Shown: one piece after another, positions 15,896-24,928 of the stretch
Layout: every line of letters begins with the position of its first letter
Numbering within the stretch: position 1 is the stretch's first letter
NCBI GenBank assembly: GCA_028728195.1
Contig: JAQYUY010000053.1
Location: 1-52,115, forward strand
DNA from: Endozoicomonas sp. (ex Botrylloides leachii)
GTDB lineage: Bacteria; Pseudomonadota; Gammaproteobacteria; Pseudomonadales; Endozoicomonadaceae
Reading direction: 5' to 3'
Length of the DNA: 52,115 nt
The notes under the pieces: generated by a model
Database searches by the model: none
Told to the model about the DNA's origin: nothing
What the model saw: only the letters and a program-made list of their open reading frames with translations
Made by a program: the position numbers and the translations under genes

Positions 15896-18577
15896 TTAAC
15901 AAATAACCTCGTGGTTTTGGCTTTCTTCGCGGCTTAAGCGTTCTTCCTCTTCCTCCTGCGTTTCCAGCACTTCATCTTCAATCAAAGGTAATCTTTCATC
16001 AATACTGAATTTTAAAGAAGAGGGTGCTGAATAATTAGGTACATTATCGTAGCTGAATATTGAGTAATATTTTTCAATATTAGGATTGCCAAAATCATCA
16101 TAAGTATATTCATCAGGTCCGCCATAGAGTTTAACGCCATCAAGCGGAGAGCGGGGTGGGTGAAATCTGTTACGTACCACATAGCAGCCAACAAAATCTT
16201 TATGTGTGGGGTTTGTCCATGTCAATTTTACCTTATCGTTATCAACGATAGCTGAAAGCTCTGCTGGTGCTGGTAATACGTATTTACGACGCTTAATGTA
16301 TTCAATCACAAGCTGTGCCTGATAAATATCACCTTCATCATGCCAATTAATCAGATAATTTTTTTCTTTAGATGGTGTCGTTGGTCTTAGCACTAAATAA
16401 ACGTGTCTATTTTCTGCATGCAAGTCCTCAAGAATTTTTCTACAATAACTGTCAAACATAAAGCTATGATTGGGTTTTTCTCGCAATTGAGCATTGCTAA
16501 CTTCATAACCTATGTATTCGATTTGCTGACGATTTTGCACGTTTAGATAATTGAGTTCTTCAAGCTCGGCCATTTCAATAGTAAAACGGATATCTTTGTG
16601 GGTTTTTAGCTGGTTTTTTGTTCTTAGCCGCACATAAGCTGATGTGATAACCGTTTGATCTGATTCAGGTAAGCTTTCAAGTGTAAAACTTAAGTGCCCG
16701 TAAACTTTATCTCCATTTTCATCAAAGCCAGATCTTAGCGAGCCCGCAGTAACTTCTTTTTTGCTGATTGCATGAATGGCAGTAGGCTCAAGACTTAAGC
16801 GTTTACTGGCACGGGTATAAATAATTTCTAAACTAGGACGATAATGAATGCCCCCACCAAAACGACCATAGCCAATATCAAATTGCATTATTTGAGAATC
16901 ATTGCCCATCGGAAGTGTATCAGGGCCTTCTATACGAAGAATTAAACGTCCTTTATCTATTTGCTGTTGCAATATACGACGTTCAACAGCAGTAAATAGC
17001 CATTCAGTCCAAATGCCCTGTGTCAAACGGTCTGACTCAATAGCATCTCCTAAGGTTTGTACAACTTGCGCTTTACTGATTTGTTCATAGCAAGTGATAT
17101 CATTAATGCCACGGGCATCCAAAATAGACACCGACCATTCGCCGTACTTCTCTATTTTGGCATTTACACGATTCATTGGGTAAAGAGAAAATGCAGCCTT
17201 TCTCAATTGTGCATCAGCAGGTACATTATCGAGATTGAAAACAACGACGCCATAACAGCAACCTTTGTTACGGTTGACGCCTACAAAAAGTGAGTTGTAC
17301 CCAAAGTGCTTACTGTTCAAAGAGAGTGTTTGCGCACCAACATAACCAACATCTCGCCTAGCAGGGAATAGTGTATGAAGGAATTCATCATTAGCAAGCA
17401 AAGTTCTTACTTTTAGAGAGGGAGCAAAGGGAGATTTAATGCCTGTAACACGATCAACAGCACAGACATTGTAAAAATAGCGCTGTCCACTTTTGAGTTG
17501 GACATCAGTATAGGATAATGAGCGAGTAACAGCTATACAGCTATCCGCTGAGCAGGGACTTTTGGCTTGCTCGCTGCGGTATATTTCAAAATAGATATCA
17601 GCCTCACTCTCGTGTTCCCAGTTCAGCGTGAGCTCAGACGCGCTAATATTATCAGAGATAAAGTTTTCTATTCTAGCTGGGGCATGTTTAGAATGGTTAA
17701 TGGCTGATTCTAAAGCATAAATTAGAGCTGGAATATTTTCATCAACACTTTGGGACATGTTAACTAGATAGTCGGGTATGTTCCGAGTGCCCACCTCAAC
17801 GACAGTTGCAATAATACCCTTGCTGTAGTAATACTCACGGCCACTACCATGTATTAAATTAAAAGGGGGCTTGCCTCGATGAATACCATATTGACGCCCA
17901 GTGACTTTTCTTATTTCGCTGGCCATGTTAGCACAGAGTATATTCAAATCTGCACTTTCAATTTCCTCTTCATGATTGAATTTATGGGCAGGGAAAAAAA
18001 CATTCCCTTGTGAGTGGTAATCAAGGGCTATAGTAATATTTTTATGATTATCAACAAATGTTTTAATTGCTCTCGTCTCAGGTTCTGAGAAGGCTTCTGG
18101 ACCACCATAAGTATTTGAACTAGGGTCTGTTCCTTTACGAAATCTCACTGCAAAATTTCGATTAAGATCGACCCCAAATGTACCATCGCCATTATCACGG
18201 CGATTTTTACGCCAGAACGAGAAATGTCGTCTTGAGTATTCGAATCCATCAGGATTTAAGCATGGCACCATGTATAATGTATTTCGGGTTATGGCTTTTA
18301 ATATTCTGGGATCGTTTTTGTAATTTTTAATGATATGTTTTACAAATGTTGTTGCTAATTCTATACCTATCCATTCTCTAGCATGGATAGTTCCAGTATA
18401 TAACATGGCAGGTTTTTCATTTGCATAAGCTACGTCCTGAGAGATAGTCACCATCATAATGTGACGGCCTTCCCATGTTTCACCTATGCTTTCCAGTCTG
18501 ATAAGGTTCGGATGCTCTCCCATAGAGTGTTTAAGAAAATCTATAGTTTCTTGATAAGAAATGTATTGTTGCTTCAT
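15896..18577 (-). CDS. M14 zinc carboxypeptidase with fibronectin-III-like and DNRLRE-like domains
   Basis: An 893-residue multidomain metallopeptidase predicted to remove C-terminal residues. The catalytic domain (about 1-290) has the zinc ligands in HAREW (His65, Glu68) and DYHSQG (His188), substrate-binding DLNRNF (Arg140) and the catalytic Glu261 in VVEVGTR. Then come a fibronectin-III-like domain (from about 300), two beta-rich regions resembling DNRLRE/carbohydrate-binding-type modules (YNSLFVGVNRNKGCCYGVVVF and a later repeat), a second fibronectin-III-like domain and an acidic tail (EEEEERLSREESQ). There is no signal peptide or inhibitory propeptide: the mature-like domain starts at residue 1. 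The neighbouring ATP-grasp genes run in the same direction 362 bases upstream. Confidence 0.88.
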   Translation of the reverse strand: MKQQYISYQETIDFLKHSMGEHPNLIRLESIGETWEGRHIMMVTISQDVAYANEKPAMLYTGTIHAREWIGIELATTFVKHIIKNYKNDPRILKAITRNTLYMVPCLNPDGFEYSRRHFSFWRKNRRDNGDGTFGVDLNRNFAVRFRKGTDPSSNTYGGPEAFSEPETRAIKTFVDNHKNITIALDYHSQGNVFFPAHKFNHEEEIESADLNILCANMASEIRKVTGRQYGIHRGKPPFNLIHGSGREYYYSKGIIATVVEVGTRNIPDYLVNMSQSVDENIPALIYALESAINHSKHAPARIENFISDNISASELTLNWEHESEADIYFEIYRSEQAKSPCSADSCIAVTRSLSYTDVQLKSGQRYFYNVCAVDRVTGIKSPFAPSLKVRTLLANDEFLHTLFPARRDVGYVGAQTLSLNSKHFGYNSLFVGVNRNKGCCYGVVVFNLDNVPADAQLRKAAFSLYPMNRVNAKIEKYGEWSVSILDARGINDITCYEQISKAQVVQTLGDAIESDRLTQGIWTEWLFTAVERRILQQQIDKGRLILRIEGPDTLPMGNDSQIMQFDIGYGRFGGGIHYRPSLEIIYTRASKRLSLEPTAIHAISKKEVTAGSLRSGFDENGDKVYGHLSFTLESLPESDQTVITSAYVRLRTKNQLKTHKDIRFTIEMAELEELNYLNVQNRQQIEYIGYEVSNAQLREKPNHSFMFDSYCRKILEDLHAENRHVYLVLRPTTPSKEKNYLINWHDEGDIYQAQLVIEYIKRRKYVLPAPAELSAIVDNDKVKLTWTNPTHKDFVGCYVVRNRFHPPRSPLDGVKLYGGPDEYTYDDFGNPNIEKYYSIFSYDNVPNYSAPSSLKFSIDERLPLIEDEVLETQEEEEERLSREESQNHEVIC

Positions 18578-18939
18578 AAGACCAGATGCTTTTAATTATT
18601 AAATATTTATAGATGAGATCAGTCACAATATTGCAGTGAACTGCATCAGAACCTTTAGAGCCTGTTAAAGCCATTGACCCAAGGTATAAGGTTTAAACGG
18701 CTTCTTTATAGTTTATATACTAATTTATAGTCATACTCATGGATGCTGTTTAAGCTGTTACTGAGATTACCCTATTCTCAAGGGTGAAAGCCATTAACTA
18801 GCTCGGATATTTGATAAGCATATGCTAATTACTGTTTTCCTTTATCACCTAAAAGTCAGCCTTAATGCGTTGATATTAGCTGACTGATTGTGATTTTTAT
18901 GCTATTGAAAGGGTATGAGAGGCGGCTAATACAATTCAA
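18578..18939. other. Gap between the M14 and ATP-grasp genes, with a weak terminator-like hairpin
   Basis: Just past the ATP-grasp/HhH stop, minus-strand AGTCAGC pairs with GCTGACT (plus-strand 18854-18860 with 18879-18885) and is followed by TTTT. This is a weak candidate terminator that would split the M14 gene from the ligase operon. A small perfect hairpin, GCAGT/ACTGC, lies near 18634-18645. No gene is seen. Confidence 0.35.
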
Positions 18940-20451
18940 TTAAGATGTTTTTAGGTGTGCTTCCCAGGATTCCATGATGTTAGCCAGCCTTTTAGCTTTG
19001 ATATTTTTAATTTGAGTGAGTTTTTCAGGGTTTTTCTGCAATGCTTCAGTTAACCCTTGTAGACCCAAGGTGTTCAAAATCATCTCAGCAAGCTTTTTGC
19101 TAATGCCTCGGGCACTGGTCAGTAACTCGATCATTCGACTTTCAGATAAAAGAGAGCTAGGCGGTGCTGTAGATGAAGGGCTTGCCTTGGTTGTAACTTG
19201 ATTAATAGTGACAGGTATTGCAATATCTTCGATACCTGTATCAGTAGCCTGATAGCAGATATGTTGTTCATCTGCAGTAACAGATGTTACTACATTAGGA
19301 TCTATTTCAGTATTGGCAGCATCTACATTGGTGGAAGCATTTTTCTCTCCAGTTGTTAGCGAAGTATAATTATCTTGTCGATTCCACACCTCGCTTGGCC
19401 ATTCTTCACTATGGCGGCTGTAGGTCTGAATAATAGGGTAACCATTGCTATCTATGCGGTGGAATGTTTCACCTGTTTCGGAGATTGAATAAGCCTCATG
19501 GTGCTGATTAAAGGTAATATAGCGCATAGTGCGCAGTACAGAAGATGACAGTTTTCCTAATTCTTCCCAGCTGTAAAGCGGAATATTTGGACAAGGCATC
19601 ATCCCAGAAGAAAGTTTCCAAATGAGATACTGACCAATCCAGTCACGGATATATGGAAAGGCCGCAAATGCTGTCGCACATTCTAAGATACGGTACTCAT
19701 CATCAAAACTTACAGCAATATCGCAGGCCCAATATTCGGCATTAGCAGCCTTTGATGCACGAACAGCGAGTTCCAGAGCTTCTTCGGGAACATGCATATA
19801 GTCCATGCTGCCGCCTTGAGAGGTATTAGTTAGCCACTCACCTTCAGGCGGTCGACGCCAAAAAGCACAGGCAGGCTTATGGCCAATAAGCATGACTCGG
19901 ATATCCGCTTTCATAGGAATAAAGTCTTGTAGATAAATTGGATAATATTTTTTTTCTGCTAATAATGAGTGTGCTTCTGCTTCATTATCCACTTTATGAA
20001 CATAGTAACCACCATAATTAGAAGGACCGTAAGAGCGTTTGATGATTTTTGGGTATATTGTGTTTCTCAGAAATGCATCAGCTTGCTTCTTTTCATAGAA
20101 AATATGTGTTGAGGGTATTGGCAAACAATATTTTTCACAAAAGTGAGTTACATTCTCTTTTGATTTATTGGCAAACTGGGTATCCATAGAAGGAATAAAC
20201 TGAACATCGGGTAGTTCTCGCTCTATTTCTCTAAAGCACTCATAAGCAGTAGCTGGTACATTACCAATAAGGATATCGATTTTTTTTTGTCTAACTTCTT
20301 CTATAAATCGTTGTTTATCATTGCCCCAGTGATATACAACAGTTTCTATTTTATTTGTCCAACCTTTAAAATTAGACTCATCAAAAAAACGTAGCACGTG
20401 GTCAAGGTAGAGCAGTCCTATTTTGGGCAACCTGTCGTTAGCTTGCTGCAT
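18940..20451 (-). CDS. ATP-grasp ligase-like protein with C-terminal helix-hairpin-helix domain
   Basis: A 503-residue protein. Residues 8-300 fit a RimK/glutathione-synthetase-like ATP-grasp enzyme: a Rossmann-like pre-domain (IGLLYLDHVLRFF), lysine strand KIIKRS (about 135-140), loop YGPSNYGG (141-148), TSQGGSMD (210-217), Asp244 in WACDIAV, and the metal strand RILECATAF. The usual E-x-N of that strand reads E-C-A (Glu257, Ala259), so one metal ligand appears missing. A Ser/Thr-rich linker (about 360-430) leads to a RecD2/HhH-like tail (about 440-503: ISKKLAEMILNTLGLQGLTE; LTQIKNIKAKRLANIMESW). The start overlaps the upstream ATP-grasp gene by 14 bases, implying coupled translation. The substrate is unknown. 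Confidence 0.85.
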   Translation of the reverse strand: MQQANDRLPKIGLLYLDHVLRFFDESNFKGWTNKIETVVYHWGNDKQRFIEEVRQKKIDILIGNVPATAYECFREIERELPDVQFIPSMDTQFANKSKENVTHFCEKYCLPIPSTHIFYEKKQADAFLRNTIYPKIIKRSYGPSNYGGYYVHKVDNEAEAHSLLAEKKYYPIYLQDFIPMKADIRVMLIGHKPACAFWRRPPEGEWLTNTSQGGSMDYMHVPEEALELAVRASKAANAEYWACDIAVSFDDEYRILECATAFAAFPYIRDWIGQYLIWKLSSGMMPCPNIPLYSWEELGKLSSSVLRTMRYITFNQHHEAYSISETGETFHRIDSNGYPIIQTYSRHSEEWPSEVWNRQDNYTSLTTGEKNASTNVDAANTEIDPNVVTSVTADEQHICYQATDTGIEDIAIPVTINQVTTKASPSSTAPPSSLLSESRMIELLTSARGISKKLAEMILNTLGLQGLTEALQKNPEKLTQIKNIKAKRLANIMESWEAHLKTS

Positions 20452-21397
20452 AGATAAGCTCCTTCACTTCTGCTGGCTTTTCATATGTTTTTTTAACGAT
20501 TATTTTACGTTCAATTAGATTGGCAATTTTTTCGATTTTGCATTCATTAAAGTTAAGCCCAAATCCTTCTTGCTCTGGTGTTGCAAATGCGGGGATACCA
20601 TTAACTTCTAAAACAACATATTCTTCACGTTCTTGATCATAAATAAGGTCCACTCCGGCAATTTCCAGTCCGGTTACTTTAGCTGCTTTAATAGCCAGTT
20701 CAATAACCTGATCATTAGGCTCTCGAATAATGACGCTGCCACCACTAGTGATATTTGTCTTCCAGTCATCTTTAGGTGCTTTTCGCCCATAGCAGCCGAT
20801 AAATTCACCATCAACTACATCAATACGGTAGTCACTATGGTCATTCACAATATAGCGTTCAACAAAGAAGTGCTGTGTTTGTAGCTGATTGATAAAGGGT
20901 TGTAGCATACCAAGAGCTGCTTCACTTTCAAGGCGTACAATACCGGTTCCACCCCAGCCATCAGTTGGTTTATAGACAGCTCGGCCGCCCCAGTCGATCA
21001 TGCTGGTTCTAAGCGCATCAAGATTATTGCGACGACAGAGGCAGTAGTCAGGTGTATTAATGCCGTGACGACGCAATAAATGTGAGGTTTTAAATTTATC
21101 TTCCGTTAGTGCAAAAGACTGGAAATTATTAATGGTAGGAATAAAACGATCAAGCATTTCATAAAGGTACATCTGGTATTGTGTTTGTTGGCCTGCGTTG
21201 TAAGAGAAAAATAGATCTAGGTCTTCCATGACAACACCATTGCAAACAACAGAGCCTTTATGAGCCATAGCTTGGGCTAAGTCCAACCCAGAGATGACGC
21301 CTATATCTCTTTCCCTTAAACGGTCAATAAGTTTACGTTGGATGGCCTCACCTCCACCATTCTGGTATAACCAGAGTCCAACGGTGTACTTAGACAT
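20438..21397 (-). CDS. RimK-like ATP-grasp ligase
   Basis: Predicted to join a carboxylate to an amine or thiol through an acyl-phosphate. From the ATG at 21397 (AGGA eight bases upstream) it has 319 residues, with the full ATP-grasp set: Lys143 in VYKP, glycine loop GWGGTG (147-152), hinge FVERYI (Glu181), Arg191 in DYRIDVV, SGGSV (218-222), Asp250 in GVDLIYD, and E-x-N in LEVNGIPAF (Glu264, Asn266). A TTG two codons earlier is less likely. It overlaps the second ATP-grasp gene downstream, so two ligases are made together. No carrier protein or precursor peptide gene is recognisable nearby. The substrate is unknown; this is not rimK itself, which has a different neighbourhood. Confidence 0.88.
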   Translation of the reverse strand: MSKYTVGLWLYQNGGGEAIQRKLIDRLRERDIGVISGLDLAQAMAHKGSVVCNGVVMEDLDLFFSYNAGQQTQYQMYLYEMLDRFIPTINNFQSFALTEDKFKTSHLLRRHGINTPDYCLCRRNNLDALRTSMIDWGGRAVYKPTDGWGGTGIVRLESEAALGMLQPFINQLQTQHFFVERYIVNDHSDYRIDVVDGEFIGCYGRKAPKDDWKTNITSGGSVIIREPNDQVIELAIKAAKVTGLEIAGVDLIYDQEREEYVVLEVNGIPAFATPEQEGFGLNFNECKIEKIANLIERKIIVKKTYEKPAEVKELIYAAS

Positions 21398-21710
21398 GAT
21401 CAATTCCTGTAAGTATATTTTTTAGATTAAATATGAACAACGATTGTTGTATAATATAAGATCATCGCAAGCCAATGTTATTTTTGGAAATAACGCTTGT
21501 GATACTGCCTATCAGTCAACGTAAACATACTTAGCTGTACAATCATTGTTAATGAAAAAAATAAACAAACTTACTGGCTTTTGATTTATATCAATTTTAG
21601 GGTAAAAAATGATAAAAATAGTGACTGGGAATATAGTACGATCGTGAATGCTTCTCGCTTGCCTTGACAGGATTTAGCAGCTCTTTCACCTCAGATAATG
21701 AAATAAAAAA
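21398..21710. promoter_or_regulatory. Divergent control region between the ATP-grasp operon and the M20 peptidase
   Basis: A 313-base region. TATAAT (21450-21455) reads toward the M20 gene. Two similar 11-base near-palindromes, ACAACGATTGT (21437-21447) and ACAATCATTGT (21539-21549), lie 102 bases apart and look like paired operator sites. Between them a long hairpin forms (21464-21503): GTTATTT/AAATAAC on a four-base loop, extended by ATCGCAAGC with GCTTGTGAT. No regulator gene is adjacent. Confidence 0.4.
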
Positions 21711-22808
21711 GTGGATTTTAAAGAACTTTGCTCAACCATTGAGATCAATTCCTATACAAAAAATAAAGTGGGTGTCGATGAATATGGTCGTATTTTTACC
21801 CTTTGGATGGAAAGCTTGGGATATACTACGCACCGCCATCGCCGAGAAAAGATTGGTGATCACCTGCATTTCACCACGTCAAGGCGTGAGGGGCGTTGCA
21901 TATTACTGCTGGGCCATCTTGATACGGTATTTCCTGAGAACACATTTAAATCATTTCATGAGGATCAGCATTGGATTTATGGGCCAGGCGTATGTGATAT
22001 GAAAGGCGGCAACTATGTTGCGCTAACTGCATTACGAGCTATCCATACAAAGTATGGCTCTATTGAAAATATTGACATGCTGTTAGTGAGTGATGAAGAG
22101 ACAGGTAGTGATGATAGCAAAAGTCTGACTACTGATCTTGCAAAAAATTACGACGCCTGCCTTGTTTTTGAGGCAGCAGGTAAAAATAATGAAGTTGTTA
22201 TTGCCCGTAAAGGTGTGGCGACACTTGTTATTGATTTTATTGGCAAAGCCGCTCATGCAGGTAATAAATACATTGAAGGCTGTGATGCCAATTTGGCAGC
22301 GGCACAGACATTAATCCACCTCACCAATTTAACTGATCTAAAAGCAGGTACAACAGTTAATGCTGGTAAGATGAAAGGTGGCCTTGGAGCTAATACCATA
22401 TCACCTCATGCTCAGCTGGTTGTTGAATTTCGTTTTACCTCTGCTACCGAGAGAGATAGGGTATTATGTGCAATCGAAAAGTTAGTAGCAAATCAAAGTA
22501 TTTTGGGTGTTAGTGCAACAATGAGTGGCGGCATTCAACGAGAAGTGATGGAGCAAACGGAAAAACAACAGCAGTTATTAAAAGAAATAGAGACTGTTTT
22601 GGGTTATCCATTATTGACTGAAAAGCGTGGAGGCGTCAGTGATGCTAATACTGTATCAAGCGTGGGTATTCCAACGCTTGATGGCTTTGGGCCTTTTGGT
22701 GATGGCGATCATACCATCAAAGAAAGGGCTTGCAAGGCTAGCTTTGAACAGCGTATTAATGAGGTCACTAAAATACTCAATCATTTTACTGCTAATACTG
22801 TCGTTTAG
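21711..22808 (+). CDS. M20 family zinc peptidase, carboxypeptidase G2-like
   Basis: A 365-residue cytoplasmic metallopeptidase; the closest known type is the CPG2/ArgE-DapE group, which removes C-terminal (often glutamate) residues or deacylates amino acids. Metal ligands are His69 in LLLGHLDTVFP, Asp96 in GPGVCDMKGG, Glu130 next to catalytic Glu129 in VSDEETGSD, a glutamate in CLVFEAAGK, and a late His in GPFGDGDHTIKE. The dimerisation lid (GKAAHAGN to FRFT) is present. The start is a GTG without a clear ribosome-binding site; stops lie just upstream, so no longer start is possible. It is divergent from the two ATP-grasp genes across a shared control region. Confidence 0.88.
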   Translation: MDFKELCSTIEINSYTKNKVGVDEYGRIFTLWMESLGYTTHRHRREKIGDHLHFTTSRREGRCILLLGHLDTVFPENTFKSFHEDQHWIYGPGVCDMKGGNYVALTALRAIHTKYGSIENIDMLLVSDEETGSDDSKSLTTDLAKNYDACLVFEAAGKNNEVVIARKGVATLVIDFIGKAAHAGNKYIEGCDANLAAAQTLIHLTNLTDLKAGTTVNAGKMKGGLGANTISPHAQLVVEFRFTSATERDRVLCAIEKLVANQSILGVSATMSGGIQREVMEQTEKQQQLLKEIETVLGYPLLTEKRGGVSDANTVSSVGIPTLDGFGPFGDGDHTIKERACKASFEQRINEVTKILNHFTANTVV

Positions 22809-22839
22809 CGAAGAATTAGCTTATTGCCTGATTGCACTT

Positions 22840-22878
22840 CCTATACTGGTAGCCATTGAAAATGGTCACCAGTATAGG
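22840..22878. terminator. Perfect 11-bp hairpin after the M20 gene
   Basis: CCTATACTGGT (22840-22850) pairs with ACCAGTATAGG (22868-22878), with inner CCATT/AATGG also pairing. It lies 31 bases past the M20 stop. Only a weak T-rich stretch follows. Probably a terminator. Confidence 0.5.
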
Positions 22879-22957
22879 ATTCTTTATGGTGCGAGTTATC
22901 ACTGCTCAAAGGGGTAGGGGGTGAGGAGCTGAGAATAAAGCTTCACTACCTACCATC

Positions 22958-23160
22958 TTGCATCTGAATTCGATCGAGCAACTTTGGGAGGTGATAAATG
23001 AGCATAAAAGAAATAACAACTATTTTTTTAAACCGAAAGGTTTCCCAGAGAAAATCAAGCACTTTCTGGATGTTATATTGCCAGAAATAGGGGCTTCATT
23101 AGTGAGCAGAATTAACAACAATCTCCAGAGGTTAAATCCTGCATCTTGAATTCACTTGGG
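22958..23160 (+). pseudogene. IS630-type transposase remnant, C-terminal end
   Basis: A 63-residue open frame starting MHLNSIEQLWEVINEHKRNN. It matches the end of IS630/Tc1-mariner transposases, where the catalytic-domain motif LNPIERLW and a run to RINDNFQ are conserved. Here N-S replaces N-P, and the rest of the transposase is gone. The 3' half (about 23049-23155) is repeated in a second remnant at 27919-28030, with the shared end CTTGAATTCAC. Confidence 0.7.
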
Positions 23161-23193
23161 TATAAATTAATTACGCAATACACTACTAGCTTA

Positions 23194-24450
23194 TTAAATA
23201 GCTATCAATGTATGACGGTATTTATCTTGCCAGCGATAAGTCAAAACAAATAACCCTATACTGATTAACCCTACCCAAATACCTGGAGCTAATAAGTAAC
23301 CTTTTTCACACAACCATTCTAGGAAAAGTGGAGTTAACCCCCCAAAAAGGCAAAAACCCAAATTATGGCAAATACCTATACCTGAATATCGTATTTCAGT
23401 AGCAAAAAGCTCTAGCATCGCTACTTCATAAACGCCCATAATCATTGAGGAAGCAATAATCACTGGTAATAAAGCCATAAAGGGTGACAACTGATGATCG
23501 ACAAGAAAAGCTATGCATAAGGGAAAAATAATTCCAAGCGCTAACGAACCAAAGCGTATTAATAATAATCGTCCTATTTTATCGGAAATAATAGCCATAA
23601 CCAGCGCCATAACAGCAAGAAGAAAGAAAGCAAGGGTACTTATTTTGAAAGTGGTCTGTTCGGGTATATGAAGAAAATATGTCTGGTATCTTGGCATAAA
23701 AAATAATGTTGAGATAACAACTGCAGGTACACCTGATAAAAATAGCCCCCTAAGCAAACTTAATTTTTGAGTTTTAATGATATGAATACTGGGCCATAAT
23801 CGTTTTTTTCGAGTAGGTAATGTTGCATAAACAGGTGTTTCCTGCAATGAAAACCTAACCCACAGGCTAATTAAACCCAAAATTGAACCCATACCGAAGG
23901 CTAGGCGCCACGCCCACTCATAAACTGCATCATTGCCAAACCAGTTAAACAATAGACTTACCACTAAACTGGCCAACACATTCCCTAATGTTACGCCACT
24001 GACGACAAGTCCTGTAGCGAATCCACGCCTATGATTTTCAGAATATTCTGCAGCATAAACAACAGCTCCAGGAATTTCTCCCCCTAGTGAAAGCCCTTGT
24101 AATACCCTTAAGAGTAAAAGGCTGAGAGGCGCCATAATCCCCCAGCTATTGTAACTGGGCAGCAATGCAATACCTAATGTACTGATGGACATTAAGATAA
24201 TGGAATACATGTAATAATGCTTTCTACCACCAGTATCACCGCCATGCCCATACCATACGCCCCCAACGAAACGAGCAAGATAACCCGCAAAAAAGATCAT
24301 TAATACTGGCATGATCCCACTTACACCGGATATTTCTGGAAAAAATTGGACAGCAAATACTTGTGCAAGAAAAATCAGTAGCGTAAAGTCATAAAATTCT
24401 AATGTTGCACTGAGGGTTGTGATGACTTTTAGCTTAAGATGATGAGCCAT
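23194..24450 (-). CDS. MFS transporter, metabolite:proton symporter (MHS) type
   Basis: An inner-membrane permease with about twelve helices, likely proton-driven uptake (or efflux) of an organic acid, amino acid or betaine. The MHS group signatures are visible: FYDFTLLIFLAQVF in helix 1, a GDTGGRKHYY loop between helices 2 and 3 in place of GDRxGRR (the basic residue after Asp is lost), and LRVLQGLSLGGEIPGAVVYAAEY in helices 4-5. The ATG at 24450 (AGGA upstream) gives 418 residues; 19 further residues upstream are not family-like. It is convergent with the M20 gene across an IS remnant, so a functional link to the ATP-grasp cluster is only suggested by proximity. Confidence 0.85.
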   Translation of the reverse strand: MAHHLKLKVITTLSATLEFYDFTLLIFLAQVFAVQFFPEISGVSGIMPVLMIFFAGYLARFVGGVWYGHGGDTGGRKHYYMYSIILMSISTLGIALLPSYNSWGIMAPLSLLLLRVLQGLSLGGEIPGAVVYAAEYSENHRRGFATGLVVSGVTLGNVLASLVVSLLFNWFGNDAVYEWAWRLAFGMGSILGLISLWVRFSLQETPVYATLPTRKKRLWPSIHIIKTQKLSLLRGLFLSGVPAVVISTLFFMPRYQTYFLHIPEQTTFKISTLAFFLLAVMALVMAIISDKIGRLLLIRFGSLALGIIFPLCIAFLVDHQLSPFMALLPVIIASSMIMGVYEVAMLELFATEIRYSGIGICHNLGFCLFGGLTPLFLEWLCEKGYLLAPGIWVGLISIGLFVLTYRWQDKYRHTLIAI

Positions 24451-24507
24451 AAAGTTCCTATTCTTGAATGTAATGCCTTGTATCTCTTTATCAATGCCTA
24501 TAATCAA

Positions 24508-24924
24508 CCACTGTGCTTAGTCTTCTTGATACTTTAGTCCCTGATGATTAAAACGCACCTTGCGATTCGGCTATTGTAAATATTGAAAAGTATGAAGAAC
24601 AAAGTGCCAAGAAGAAAAAGGCTCTTTGTTACAGATTATTTCTACTTTTTTTCATAAAATTTCATACATTGATTCTGCTTTAGCAAAAAAAAAGGATAGC
24701 AGATAATTACGACGATGCACTCGATACCATATTTGTATTGACACGTCTTTGCCTTGTTCGACATTTTTTTCAATGTTTAGAAATGAGAAATATCAGCTCT
24801 AATGCCTAGTTAGCATTTAACCTAGGTCACAACGGGTATGATAACGATAAGCTAAGGTTGCCTCAGTTACTGCATTTGAGCCACTAATGCATTGTGTAAT
24901 ATGTTATCCTGTCATCTCAAAATG
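24508..24924. other. Intergenic region, nothing recognised
   Basis: An AT-rich stretch between the transporter and an IS3-type remnant. It holds several A and T runs, and I see no gene or conserved element. Confidence 0.4.
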
Positions 24925-24928
24925 AGAT

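Noticed and set aside
21664..22002. 112-codon frame overlapping the start of the M20 gene
   Set aside because: The M20 frame has clear metal-ligand motifs in the same DNA; this frame has none.
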